NCBI GenBank assembly: GCA_018715365.1
Contig: DVLU01000065.1
Location: forward strand, 1 to 62,398
DNA: 62,398 nt
Reading direction: 5' to 3'
DNA from: Candidatus Ornithomonoglobus intestinigallinarum
GTDB taxonomy: Bacteria; Bacillota; Clostridia; UBA1381
In this document: piece after piece, positions 16,414 through 24,281 of the stretch
Position numbering within the stretch: position 1 is the stretch's first letter
Layout: each line of letters starts with the position of its first letter
Notes under the pieces: generated by a model
Database searches by the model: none
What the model saw: only the letters and a program-made list of their open reading frames with translations
Told to the model about the DNA's origin: nothing
Translations under genes and position numbers: made by a program

Positions 16414-18375
16414 TTATTGCATTACGCGGTCAAAGGCGCTTATCACATCTTCGCCTTTTTTTACAAAGGCTGCAAATTTATCGAGCTGGACCGTAAAGGT
16501 ATATGAGCCGCCGCCCTTTAAGCGGCGTCCGTCATTTACGTATATCCATTCGCCCTCCGGCAGATATACTTTCTTTTCCGTCTGTCCGCGTTCCGTTACG
16601 GGCGCAAACAAAATATCGTCCCCGAACATATATTGTTCTCCCAATGTGTAACACAGCTCATCTTCCGGATAATCGAAAAACATCGGCCGCATAACGGGGC
16701 AGCCCGTTTCCGATGCGATTTTCATGTGCTTTTCGATATACGGGCGGAGCTTTTCGCGCAGCATTACAAGCTGCTTTAAAATTTCAAAAATGCGGTCGCC
16801 GAAGCTCCAGAGCTCGTTGCCGCCGCCGCTCGGCTCTATAATTCCGCGCGTTCTGTCGTGTCCCTCCCTGTTGCCGTGAAGGCGCATAACGGGGCAGAAC
16901 ACTCCGTACTGAAACCATCTGACAATAAGCTCCCTGAAATATTCCGACGACGGATCTCCGCCGTAAAAGCCGCCTATATCGGTCGTCCACCATGGTATGC
17001 CGCACATCGACATATTAAGCCCCGACTTCACCTGTGCCGACAGGCTCTCAAACGTTGACGGTATATCGCCCGACCACACAAGCGTCCCGAATTTCTGCGC
17101 GCCGATATACGCGCAGCGCGAAAGAGTTACAATATCATCCCTGCCCGCTGCCTTCATGCCGTCGTACACAAGCTTTGAATAATAATACGGATACATAAGC
17201 CCTACTTCATCTCCCCTGCCTATCGACAGTATAAGATTATCGAAATGCTCGGGATGTATTTCCGGCTCCGCTTCGTCAAACCAAAGGCAGTCGACGCCGT
17301 TGTCTATGTAATTTTCCTTTAACCTGCTCCACACAAAGCTGCGTGTTTTTGGATTGGTCGGGTCTATTTCCGCCTGCGGGCCGTAAAAGTCAAAGACCCT
17401 GTTTGAGCCGCTTGCCGTTCTTATAAGCATATTGTTATCGAGCATATATTTATAATTTTCGCTGTTTTCGTTTATCGTGGGCCACATCGAAACCATAAGC
17501 TTCACGCCTGCTTCGTGAAGCTTTTCGGCCATCGCTTTCGGATCGCTCCAATATTTCGGGTCGAATTTGTAATCGCCCTGCTCGGTCCAGTGAAAATAAT
17601 CTATAACGATAACCGAAAGCGGTATTCCGAGCTCTTTATATTTACCGGCAACGGCAAGCACCTCCTCCTGCGTTTCATACCGCAGCCTGCTCTGCCAAAA
17701 GCCCGTTGCCCAATGCGGCATAACGGGAGCGTGCCCCGTCAGGTCCGCAAGCGCGGCGCTCACCTCGCGCGGGCTGCCGCCCAGAACAACGTAATCCACG
17801 CACCGTGTGCAGTCGCTTGTCCAGCGCGTCCTGTTGTTTGCAAGCTCGCACCGCCCCGTTGACGGCATATTCCACAAAAAACCGTAGCCCAGCGACGAAT
17901 ACACAAACGGCATTGCGCATTTTGCGTTAAGATGCCTTAAATCGATCGTGCAGCCCTTAAGGTCAAAGCAGCCGGTCGCCTCATGTCCCAGCCCGTAGAA
18001 ATGCTCGTTTTTTGCGGGCTTAAACGTCACCCTCGCTTCCCAAAGGCCGCTTGCTTTATTCCTGTAGTTCCGTATTCCCGCGCCGAACGCAAGCTCGCTT
18101 TGCTCCTCAAGTATTTTTCCGCCGTTTGAATAATATATCACCCTGCCGTCACAATGCAGCTCCGCGCGGAGCTTTCCCGTCTCAAGCACGGCGGCGCCGT
18201 CTTTCATATACGCCCTTGCGTCCGCCTTCTGCGGGATCAGCGTCCGGTCGCCGCTCCCGATTTCACAGTTCGGCGACGCGGTGAAGCGTATGCAGTCCCT
18301 TCCGCAGGCGCAAAGGCGCACAAGCTCGCCCTGACGCATAAAATATATTTCATTGTTTTTTATTTCAAAGCCCAT
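16414..18375 (-). CDS. Glycoside hydrolase family 31 (alpha-xylosidase/alpha-glucosidase type), cytoplasmic
   Basis: A 653-residue enzyme with no signal peptide. The N-terminal beta-sandwich (1-220) is followed by the catalytic barrel. By comparison with E. coli YicI, the nucleophile is D367 in LWFDEAEPE and the acid/base D437 in VWSGDIPSTFESL; DYFHWTEQGDYKFD is the usual substrate loop and WWTTDIGGF the closing signature. The Shine-Dalgarno is CGGAGGAAAAAAATG. With the MFS gene downstream it probably takes in and cleaves an alpha-linked oligosaccharide such as isoprimeverose or an alpha-glucoside; sequence alone does not separate these. Confidence 0.92.
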   Translation of the reverse strand: MGFEIKNNEIYFMRQGELVRLCACGRDCIRFTASPNCEIGSGDRTLIPQKADARAYMKDGAAVLETGKLRAELHCDGRVIYYSNGGKILEEQSELAFGAGIRNYRNKASGLWEARVTFKPAKNEHFYGLGHEATGCFDLKGCTIDLRHLNAKCAMPFVYSSLGYGFLWNMPSTGRCELANNRTRWTSDCTRCVDYVVLGGSPREVSAALADLTGHAPVMPHWATGFWQSRLRYETQEEVLAVAGKYKELGIPLSVIVIDYFHWTEQGDYKFDPKYWSDPKAMAEKLHEAGVKLMVSMWPTINENSENYKYMLDNNMLIRTASGSNRVFDFYGPQAEIDPTNPKTRSFVWSRLKENYIDNGVDCLWFDEAEPEIHPEHFDNLILSIGRGDEVGLMYPYYYSKLVYDGMKAAGRDDIVTLSRCAYIGAQKFGTLVWSGDIPSTFESLSAQVKSGLNMSMCGIPWWTTDIGGFYGGDPSSEYFRELIVRWFQYGVFCPVMRLHGNREGHDRTRGIIEPSGGGNELWSFGDRIFEILKQLVMLREKLRPYIEKHMKIASETGCPVMRPMFFDYPEDELCYTLGEQYMFGDDILFAPVTERGQTEKKVYLPEGEWIYVNDGRRLKGGGSYTFTVQLDKFAAFVKKGEDVISAFDRVMQ

Positions 18376-18494
18376 TTTTTTCCTCCGATATTTTTATGAT
18401 GTTTTTATAGTGTTTCTTATCTGCTATTTTATATTGCGGCGCGCGGTTCGGTCAAGCAAAAAATCAGTGAAAATTTTCAGTATACCGGCAAAAC

Positions 18495-18529
18495 GCAAAA
18501 AAAGCCGCCGTGCATTTGCACAGCGGCTT
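18495..18529 (-). terminator. Terminator of tRNA-Asp
   Basis: On the minus strand, AAGCCGCTGTGCAA pairs with TGCACGGCGGCTT (18502-18529; one bulged position) and is followed by a T7 tract (18497-18503 region). The stem begins at the terminal A of the tRNA CCA end, so the processing and termination signals abut. Confidence 0.85.
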
Positions 18530-18605
18530 GGCGACCCGGATGAGGCTCGAACTCACGACCTCCAGCGTGACAGGCTGGCGTTCTAACCAACTGAACTACC
18601 GGGCC
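18529..18605 (-). tRNA. tRNA-Asp (GTC)
   Basis: A 77-nt cloverleaf. The acceptor GGCCCGG pairs with CCGGGTC (one G-U); the anticodon stem is CCAGC/GCTGG with loop CTGTCAC, so the anticodon is GTC; the T arm contains GTTCGAGCC. The discriminator is G, and CCA is encoded (18529-18531). Confidence 0.97.
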
Positions 18606-18609
18606 GTAT

Positions 18610-18634
18610 AAAGCAGTCTTAAATCGACTGCTTT
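18610..18634 (-). other. Leader hairpin of the tRNA-Asp precursor
   Basis: AAAGCAGTC and GACTGCTTT (18610-18618 and 18626-18634) form a perfect 9-bp inverted repeat between the promoter and the 5' end of tRNA-Asp. It would fold at the very start of the transcript and may guide RNase P processing or stability (inference). Confidence 0.6.
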
Positions 18635-18637
18635 TCT

Positions 18638-18666
18638 ATTCTACCATATGCCGAACGGTTTGTCAA
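18638..18666 (-). promoter_or_regulatory. Promoter of tRNA-Asp
   Basis: On the minus strand, TTGACA (18661-18666) and TAGAAT (18638-18643) have a 17-bp spacer. The spacer holds a word, TGCCGAACGGTTT as read on the plus strand (18649-18661), that recurs exactly in the bipA promoter. Confidence 0.85.
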
Positions 18667-18709
18667 TAGTTTTTTTTAGTTTTTTTTGATTTTTTGCGGT
18701 TATTTCTTT

Positions 18710-19510
18710 TTACTTCTTTTTATGCCGCTCTATTTTCTCGCGCACGGCCTTGAGCACGGCGGAATGATTCTTTGAGCGCATTGTCGGGAACGCCTTTATT
18801 ATACGCTTCTGAAGCGCGCCGTTTTCCTCAATCAGCTTGTTGTATTTTTCCTTAAGCTCCTTAAATTCATCGCTTTCGGTTATTTTATCATAGCGCTTTA
18901 CCGCGCTTTCGGCTGCTTCAAAAACATGCCTTCCCACGCCGTCCGAAAGCTCGTGCATTTTGTCGGCTATCCTGTGCATCGTCCTTAAACGCAGACGCAG
19001 CTTCTTAAGCGTTGCAACGGTAACGGCTATATCCGAAACAAAAGCCGCGCCGAAAACGCACACGATAACGGTTTTGAGCGTATCGCCCAGCTTCAGCGTC
19101 ATTGCCGATATGGGCGGGTGTATAACATACATAAGCACAACACACGCAACTCCCCACATAAGCGAAAAGCCGAGGCATATATGTCCCTTTAAATTAAACG
19201 GATGATCGGAATAATCCCACCATCTTACATGGTAAACCTTTTCAAGCACCATGCCGGTTATAAATTCAAGCGCCGAGGTTATTATCACGGAGCATATGTA
19301 AAGCAGCAGAAAATGCTCCTTCAGCGGCAGCAGGCACATTATGACAAGCAGCGCGCCGACGCCGTATATCGGGCATACGGGGCCGTTAAGGAAGCCGCGG
19401 TTTACAAAGCCGCCCGTTGTCACCGTGAAAAATACCACTTCAAGCATCCAGCCGATAAAGCTGTAAATAAAAAACATAAGTGCAATGTCGCAAAACGAAT
19501 ATATGCCCAT
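18710..19510 (-). CDS. CmpB-like integral membrane protein (putative ABC transporter, PF06541 type)
   Basis: A 266-residue protein. Four to five membrane segments in residues 1-160 carry the family pattern FIYSFIGWMLEV, GFLNGPVCPIYGVGAL and YHVRWWDYSDHPFNLKGHIC. A cytoplasmic, highly charged helical tail follows (about 160-266). Proteins of this type are named putative ABC-transporter type IV, but no ATPase is present and the role is not known. It sits 25 nt after the ClC gene and last in the bipA unit. Confidence 0.8.
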   Translation of the reverse strand: MGIYSFCDIALMFFIYSFIGWMLEVVFFTVTTGGFVNRGFLNGPVCPIYGVGALLVIMCLLPLKEHFLLLYICSVIITSALEFITGMVLEKVYHVRWWDYSDHPFNLKGHICLGFSLMWGVACVVLMYVIHPPISAMTLKLGDTLKTVIVCVFGAAFVSDIAVTVATLKKLRLRLRTMHRIADKMHELSDGVGRHVFEAAESAVKRYDKITESDEFKELKEKYNKLIEENGALQKRIIKAFPTMRSKNHSAVLKAVREKIERHKKK

Positions 19511-19535
19511 AAGCTCCTCCGATTTCTGTTTGTTT

Positions 19536-20807
19536 TTAATGCGTTTTCCTGTTTATAAATTCAGCCCTGAATTTGGAATACATTATTTTTTGGCTGTGGT
19601 AAAGCCCGTAATAGCCCGAAAGCATATAGCTTACCGCGGCCGCAACGGCAAACAGCACTATCCCCTGCTCGCCGAACATTTCTATGCTGAGTATCACCGA
19701 CGCAACGGGGCAGTTAAGCATGCCGCAGAACATCGCAATCATACCGACGGCCGCGCCGAAGCCGGGGTCAAGGCCGATAAGCCCGCCGGCAAAGCAGCCG
19801 AAGGTTGCGCCTACAAAAAACGTCGGGACTATTTCGCCGCCCTTAAAGCCGGCGCCTATCGTTATTGCCGTAAATATCATTTTTAAAGCAAACGCTTCCG
19901 GCTTTGCTGTTCCGTTTACGGCGTTTTTTATAATCTGCTCGCCCGCGCCGTTGTAGTCGCCGCATCTTACGAGAAGCGTCAGCGCTATTATTGCAAGCCC
20001 GCCGGCGGCGATTCGGATAAACGGATTTTTTATGAGCTTTTTAAGCCCCTTGTCGGCGCCGTGAAGCATTATGCAGAATATTACGCTAAGGCCGGCGCAA
20101 AGCGCCGCAAGCGCAAGCGTCTGAAGTATCGGTATTATCCCCGCCTCCGGGACGGCCCGCAGCACAAAATGCGTCGGCTCTATATCAAAAAGCCTTGTTA
20201 CGCCGTATGCAGCAAGCGCCGACGTAAGGCAAGGTATAAGCCCCGAATAATACATAACGCCGACAGATATTACCTCAATCGCAAATATAACGGATGTGAG
20301 CGGCGTGCCGAACAGCGCGGAAAACACGGCGCTCATTCCGCACATAACGGCTATGTGCCTGTCCTTTATGTCGAGCCCGAAAGTACGTCCCGCGCCGTAG
20401 CCCACAGTGCCGCCCAGCTGAAGAGCCGCGCCTTCGCGCCCGGCGCTTCCGCCGAAAAGGTGCGTTATAAACGTTGATACAAATATAAGCGGCGCAGTGC
20501 GGAACGGCAGCTTTTTTGTTCCGCGCACAGCGTCTATTATATCGTCCGTTCCGTGGTTATCGAGCATTGACGCAAGCTTATAGAGCGCAACTATCAAAAG
20601 CCCTCCTAACGGCAGTAAAAATACGAGCCATGAATTTTCGCTCCTGAATTCGTTCGCACCGGAAACGGCCGTATGGAACGCCGCGCCTATAAGCCCGCCG
20701 GCGCAGCCTATAGCGGCGGCAATTGCCGTCCATCTGATAAACTCCGCCATAAATTTCACCGAGGATTTTAAAACAACCCCGGCTTTTTTCATATTTGAAT
20801 GCTTCAT
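19536..20807 (-). CDS. ClC-family anion channel/antiporter (possibly CLC-F type)
   Basis: A 423-residue membrane protein. The ClC signature GGSAGREGAALQLGG (119-133) contains the external gate glutamate E125, and GGEIVPTFFVGATFGC marks the second half. The helix-D selectivity motif GSGIP of chloride-type ClCs is absent; the aligned place reads HGTDDI (85-90), more like the divergent fluoride-handling CLC-F branch, where GMN is usual. The anion is therefore uncertain. Its ATG overlaps the bipA stop (20804-20807), suggesting translational coupling. No fluoride riboswitch was seen upstream of bipA. Confidence 0.88.
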   Translation of the reverse strand: MKHSNMKKAGVVLKSSVKFMAEFIRWTAIAAAIGCAGGLIGAAFHTAVSGANEFRSENSWLVFLLPLGGLLIVALYKLASMLDNHGTDDIIDAVRGTKKLPFRTAPLIFVSTFITHLFGGSAGREGAALQLGGTVGYGAGRTFGLDIKDRHIAVMCGMSAVFSALFGTPLTSVIFAIEVISVGVMYYSGLIPCLTSALAAYGVTRLFDIEPTHFVLRAVPEAGIIPILQTLALAALCAGLSVIFCIMLHGADKGLKKLIKNPFIRIAAGGLAIIALTLLVRCGDYNGAGEQIIKNAVNGTAKPEAFALKMIFTAITIGAGFKGGEIVPTFFVGATFGCFAGGLIGLDPGFGAAVGMIAMFCGMLNCPVASVILSIEMFGEQGIVLFAVAAAVSYMLSGYYGLYHSQKIMYSKFRAEFINRKTH

Positions 20808-22630
20808 GATTTTTTGTTTCTTGCTTTTGCCCTTAAATCGGTTTTTAATATTCTCTTTCTCATTCTCAGATTATTGGGCGTTACCTCAACAAGCTCGTCG
20901 TCGGCTATAAAGTCGAGGCACTGCTCCAAGCTCATCTCGCGCGGCGGTACAAGCTTCAGCGCATCGTCGGAGCCCGACGCTCTTGTGTTTGTCGCATGCT
21001 TTTTCTTGCATACGTTTACGACTATATCCTCAAGGCGTGAGCTTTCGCCGACTATCATGCCCTCGTATACCTTAACGCCCGGACCTATAAACAGCGTGCC
21101 GCGTTCCTGTGCGTTGTAAAGCCCGTAGGTTATAGACTCTCCGTCCTCCCAGGCTATTATAACGCCGCGGCTCCTTCCGCGCATATCGCCCTTATACGGC
21201 TCGTATTTTTCAAGTATGCTGTTTATAACGGCCGTTCCCTTTGTTGCCGTCATAAGCTCGCTTCTGTAGCCTATAAGGCCTCTTGACGGTATGAGAAACT
21301 CAAGGCGCGTATAGCTCTGCGACGTCGGCGCCATATTCACCATCTCGCCCTTGCGGCGGACGGCGCTGTCCATGACCGTGCCCGTATACTCATCGGGAAC
21401 GTCAACGGTAAGGCGTTCTATCGGCTCGCAAAGCTCGCCGTCTATCGTTTTGTATATTACAACGGGGTTTGAAACCTGGAACTCATAGCCCTCCCGGCGC
21501 ATATTTTCTATAAGCACCGAAAGATGCAGCTCGCCGCGCCCCGATACGGTGAACGCTTCCGTTGTATCGGCATCCTCAACCTTCAGGCTGACGTTTGAAT
21601 CAAGCTCGCGGTAAAGCCTGTCCCTTAAATGCCTTGACGTTACAAATTTCCCGTCGCGTCCGGCAAACGGGCTGTCGTTTACGCTGAACGTCATCGAAAG
21701 CACCGGCTCGTCTATCTTTACAAACGGCAGCGGCTCCGGGTTATCGGCGTCGCATACGGTGTCGCCTATATTTATATCCGATATTCCCGATATTGCAACA
21801 ACATCGCCCGCGCCCACCTCGTCAGCGGCGCTCTTTTCAAGGCCTTCAAACGTATATAATTTTACCGCCTTGCCCTTTGTTACGCTGCCGTCGGTGTGGC
21901 AAACGGAAAGCTGCATATTTGTTTTTATCGAGCCGCGGTCTATTTTGCCGACGGCAATGCGGCCCGTGTATTCATCGTAATCTATGTTTGAAACAAGCAT
22001 CCTGAACGGCGCTTCGTCCTCGCATTTCGGGCACGGTATCGAATTTACTATAAGCTCGAAAAGCTCGGTAAGATCGCCCTTCGGCTGCTCGGGATTATAT
22101 TCCGCCGACGCCCAGCCGTCGCGCCCCGAAGCGTATATAACGGGAGTATCGAGCTGCTCCTCCGTTGCGCCCAGGTCTATAAACAGCTCAAGCACCTCAT
22201 CGACAACCTCGTACGGCCTTGCATTCGGACGGTCGGCCTTGTTTACCACTATTACGGGCTGAAGGTCCAGCGCAAGCGCCTTTGACAAAACAAAGCGCGT
22301 TTGCGGCATACAGCCTTCAAATGCATCGACAAGCAGCAGAACGCCGTCGACCATCTCAAGCCCGCGTTCCACCTCGCCGCCGAAATCGGCGTGCCCCGGC
22401 GTATCTATTATATTTATTTTTACACCCTTATAATAAAGCGATGTATTTTTCGCAAGTATCGTTATGCCGCGCTCGCGCTCGAGATCGTTTGAATCCATCA
22501 CGCGCTCCTCAACGACTTCGTTTTCGCGGAACGTACCGCTCTGCGCAAGCATTGCGTCAACGAGCGTTGTTTTGCCATGGTCAACATGGGCGATTATTGC
22601 AATATTCCTTATATTTTCTCTTGAAATCAT
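20804..22630 (-). CDS. typA: Translational GTPase BipA/TypA
   Basis: A 608-residue EF-G-like GTPase. G1 [12 protein letters not shown], the switch region [12 protein letters not shown]3 [14 protein letters not shown] and G4 NKADRP are all intact, followed by domain II, the EF-G III/V-like folds and the BipA-specific C-terminal domain ending in a basic tail ([20 protein letters not shown]). It assists ribosome assembly and stress adaptation in other bacteria. It is first in a unit with the ClC and CmpB-like genes. Confidence 0.97.
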   Translation of the reverse strand: MISRENIRNIAIIAHVDHGKTTLVDAMLAQSGTFRENEVVEERVMDSNDLERERGITILAKNTSLYYKGVKINIIDTPGHADFGGEVERGLEMVDGVLLLVDAFEGCMPQTRFVLSKALALDLQPVIVVNKADRPNARPYEVVDEVLELFIDLGATEEQLDTPVIYASGRDGWASAEYNPEQPKGDLTELFELIVNSIPCPKCEDEAPFRMLVSNIDYDEYTGRIAVGKIDRGSIKTNMQLSVCHTDGSVTKGKAVKLYTFEGLEKSAADEVGAGDVVAISGISDINIGDTVCDADNPEPLPFVKIDEPVLSMTFSVNDSPFAGRDGKFVTSRHLRDRLYRELDSNVSLKVEDADTTEAFTVSGRGELHLSVLIENMRREGYEFQVSNPVVIYKTIDGELCEPIERLTVDVPDEYTGTVMDSAVRRKGEMVNMAPTSQSYTRLEFLIPSRGLIGYRSELMTATKGTAVINSILEKYEPYKGDMRGRSRGVIIAWEDGESITYGLYNAQERGTLFIGPGVKVYEGMIVGESSRLEDIVVNVCKKKHATNTRASGSDDALKLVPPREMSLEQCLDFIADDELVEVTPNNLRMRKRILKTDLRAKARNKKS

Positions 22631-22705
22631 TCAGTTCATCCCTCTTGAAATTTATTCGTTTAATTCGCGCGCAGAGCATACGGGTACAACTCTGCCCGAT
22701 TATAT

Positions 22706-22734
22706 ATTATATACCTGCCGAACGGTTTTGACAA
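22706..22734 (-). promoter_or_regulatory. Promoter of the bipA unit
   Basis: On the minus strand, TTGTCA (22729-22734) and TATAAT (22706-22711) have a 17-bp spacer. The spacer contains TGCCGAACGGTTT (plus strand 22716-22728), identical to the word in the tRNA-Asp promoter. The 22631-22938 intergenic stretch otherwise holds only this promoter and the divergent one. Confidence 0.8.
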
Positions 22735-22805
22735 TGCTTTTTTGACCAAATATTTATTATTTATTTATATTTGTTAAATTTTCGCCGTATAAAGCTGTCC
22801 GCAAT

Positions 22806-22885
22806 ATATGTTTTTTCTAAATCCGTTTAAGAAATATATGTTCTTTTTTAATATGAATTTTTTAAAAAACCCTTTACATATGTTC
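22806..22885 (+). repeat. Three direct repeats ATATGTT(C/T) upstream of the decarboxylase promoter
   Basis: ATATGTTT at 22806, ATATGTTC at 22836 and ATATGTTC at 22878, each followed by a T-rich stretch and preceded by A-rich sequence. Spacings are 30 and 42 bp, near whole numbers of helix turns; the last copy overlaps the -35. They may be regulator sites. Confidence 0.45.
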
Positions 22886-22901
22886 GCTTTTTATGTATAA
22901 T
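22873..22901 (+). promoter_or_regulatory. Promoter of the decarboxylase/recD2 unit
   Basis: TTTACA (22873-22878) and TATAAT (22896-22901) with a 17-bp spacer. Confidence 0.8.
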
Positions 22902-22938
22902 ATATAATGAAATATTTTTTGAAAAGGGACGATGCGCT

Positions 22939-24279
22939 TTGGAAACGCCGCTTTATTCACGGCTTATGCGGTACAACGGTCAAAACAGAATAAGCTTTGC
23001 CATGCCCGGGCATAAAAACGGGCGCGGCCTGCCGGACGGTCTTATATGCTGCGACGTTACGGAGCTTGCGCACACGGAGGACCTTCACTCTCCCGGCAAA
23101 GCAATCGAGCGTTCTCTTGAGCTTCTGGCCGAAAAATACGGCGCGGACGAAAGCTTTATCCTGACGGGCGGCTCAACGCTCGGCGTTCATGCGATGATCG
23201 CCGCGGCGCTTAAGCCGGGCGATACGCTTGTATCTTTTTCCGACTGCCATATGAGCGTTGTAAACGCCTGCGCGCTGTTTAACATAAGGCTTAAATTTTT
23301 TTCGCCGTCGCTCGATAACGACGGCCATTATGCGGGCTTTGACGAAGCGGAGCTTACGGCGGCGCTTGAAGGCGCGTCGGCGCTTATTGCCGCATCGCCC
23401 GACTATTACGGCCGCTCAAAGGATATTGAAAAGCTTGCCGGAATTTGCCGCGCGCACGGCCTGCCGCTGCTTGTTGACCAGGCGCACGGGGCGCATTTTG
23501 CCGTTTCCGATATTTTTCCGGCGCCCGCGCCAAAATGCGGCGCCGACTGCACCGTCATGAGCGCGCATAAAACGCTTAACGCCCTTACCGGTGCGGCGTA
23601 TCTTCACATAAACGGAAATATTACGGACAAGCGGCGAATAGGACGCGCGGTTTGCGCGCTTGAAACGTCAAGCCCGTCTTACGTTATCGCCGCGTCTGCC
23701 GAAACGGCCGCGCTCACCATGAGCCGTGAGAACTGGGAACGGACGGCGCTGCTCTGCGACAAATTAAAGAGCTCCGTAAATTTAAGAGCTTTAAAAAACG
23801 ACGACAAAACGCGGCTTGTATTTTTTACCGATACGGTTTCGGGCTTTGAAGCCGAAAAAATTCTCGCCGATAAATTCGGCATAGACATTGAAATGGCTGA
23901 CGCAGGCTCGATTGTGCTTATCGTCACGCCCTCAAACACCGAAAAAGAGCTTGACGCCCTCTGCGGCGCGCTTAATTACATATCCTCGCTTAAAAAGCGG
24001 CAGCGTTTGATCATTCCGCGCGTATCGCCGCCCGAGGGCGTGTTTTCCCCCGCCGCCGGCTTCTTTTCGGAAAGCACGGAAACGGCTTTTGAAAACGCCG
24101 CCGGCAAAACGGCTGCCTGCACCGTTACGTCATATCCGCCCGGGATTCCCGTTATATGCTGCGGCGCCGTTATAACAGAGGAGGCTGTGCGTTCGGTGAA
24201 GGAGCTTATAGGGGCGGGCGCAAAAATTACCGGGCTCTGCGACGGCGGCAAAAGCGTATATACGGTTAAGAGGTTATAG
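22939..24279 (+). CDS. PLP-dependent Orn/Lys/Arg-type decarboxylase
   Basis: A 446-residue fold-type I PLP enzyme of the short YaaO/SpeA group. The start is the TTG at 22939, behind AAAAGGGA (22921-22928); the nearby ATG at 22932 is out of frame. Motifs: MPGHKNGRG near the N-terminus, ILTGGSTLGVHAMI for cofactor phosphate, D180 in LLVDQAHGAH, and the PLP lysine K211 in MSAHKTLNAL. It should decarboxylate arginine, lysine or ornithine, feeding polyamine synthesis; which one is not decidable here. recD2 follows 2 nt later. Confidence 0.9.
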   Translation: METPLYSRLMRYNGQNRISFAMPGHKNGRGLPDGLICCDVTELAHTEDLHSPGKAIERSLELLAEKYGADESFILTGGSTLGVHAMIAAALKPGDTLVSFSDCHMSVVNACALFNIRLKFFSPSLDNDGHYAGFDEAELTAALEGASALIAASPDYYGRSKDIEKLAGICRAHGLPLLVDQAHGAHFAVSDIFPAPAPKCGADCTVMSAHKTLNALTGAAYLHINGNITDKRRIGRAVCALETSSPSYVIAASAETAALTMSRENWERTALLCDKLKSSVNLRALKNDDKTRLVFFTDTVSGFEAEKILADKFGIDIEMADAGSIVLIVTPSNTEKELDALCGALNYISSLKKRQRLIIPRVSPPEGVFSPAAGFFSESTETAFENAAGKTAACTVTSYPPGIPVICCGAVITEEAVRSVKELIGAGAKITGLCDGGKSVYTVKRL

Positions 24280-24281
24280 CA

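Noticed and set aside
20804..22938. Fluoride riboswitch that would support a fluoride role for the ClC gene
   Set aside because: Looked for upstream of bipA and within the overlap; nothing resembling the conserved crcB motif was seen.
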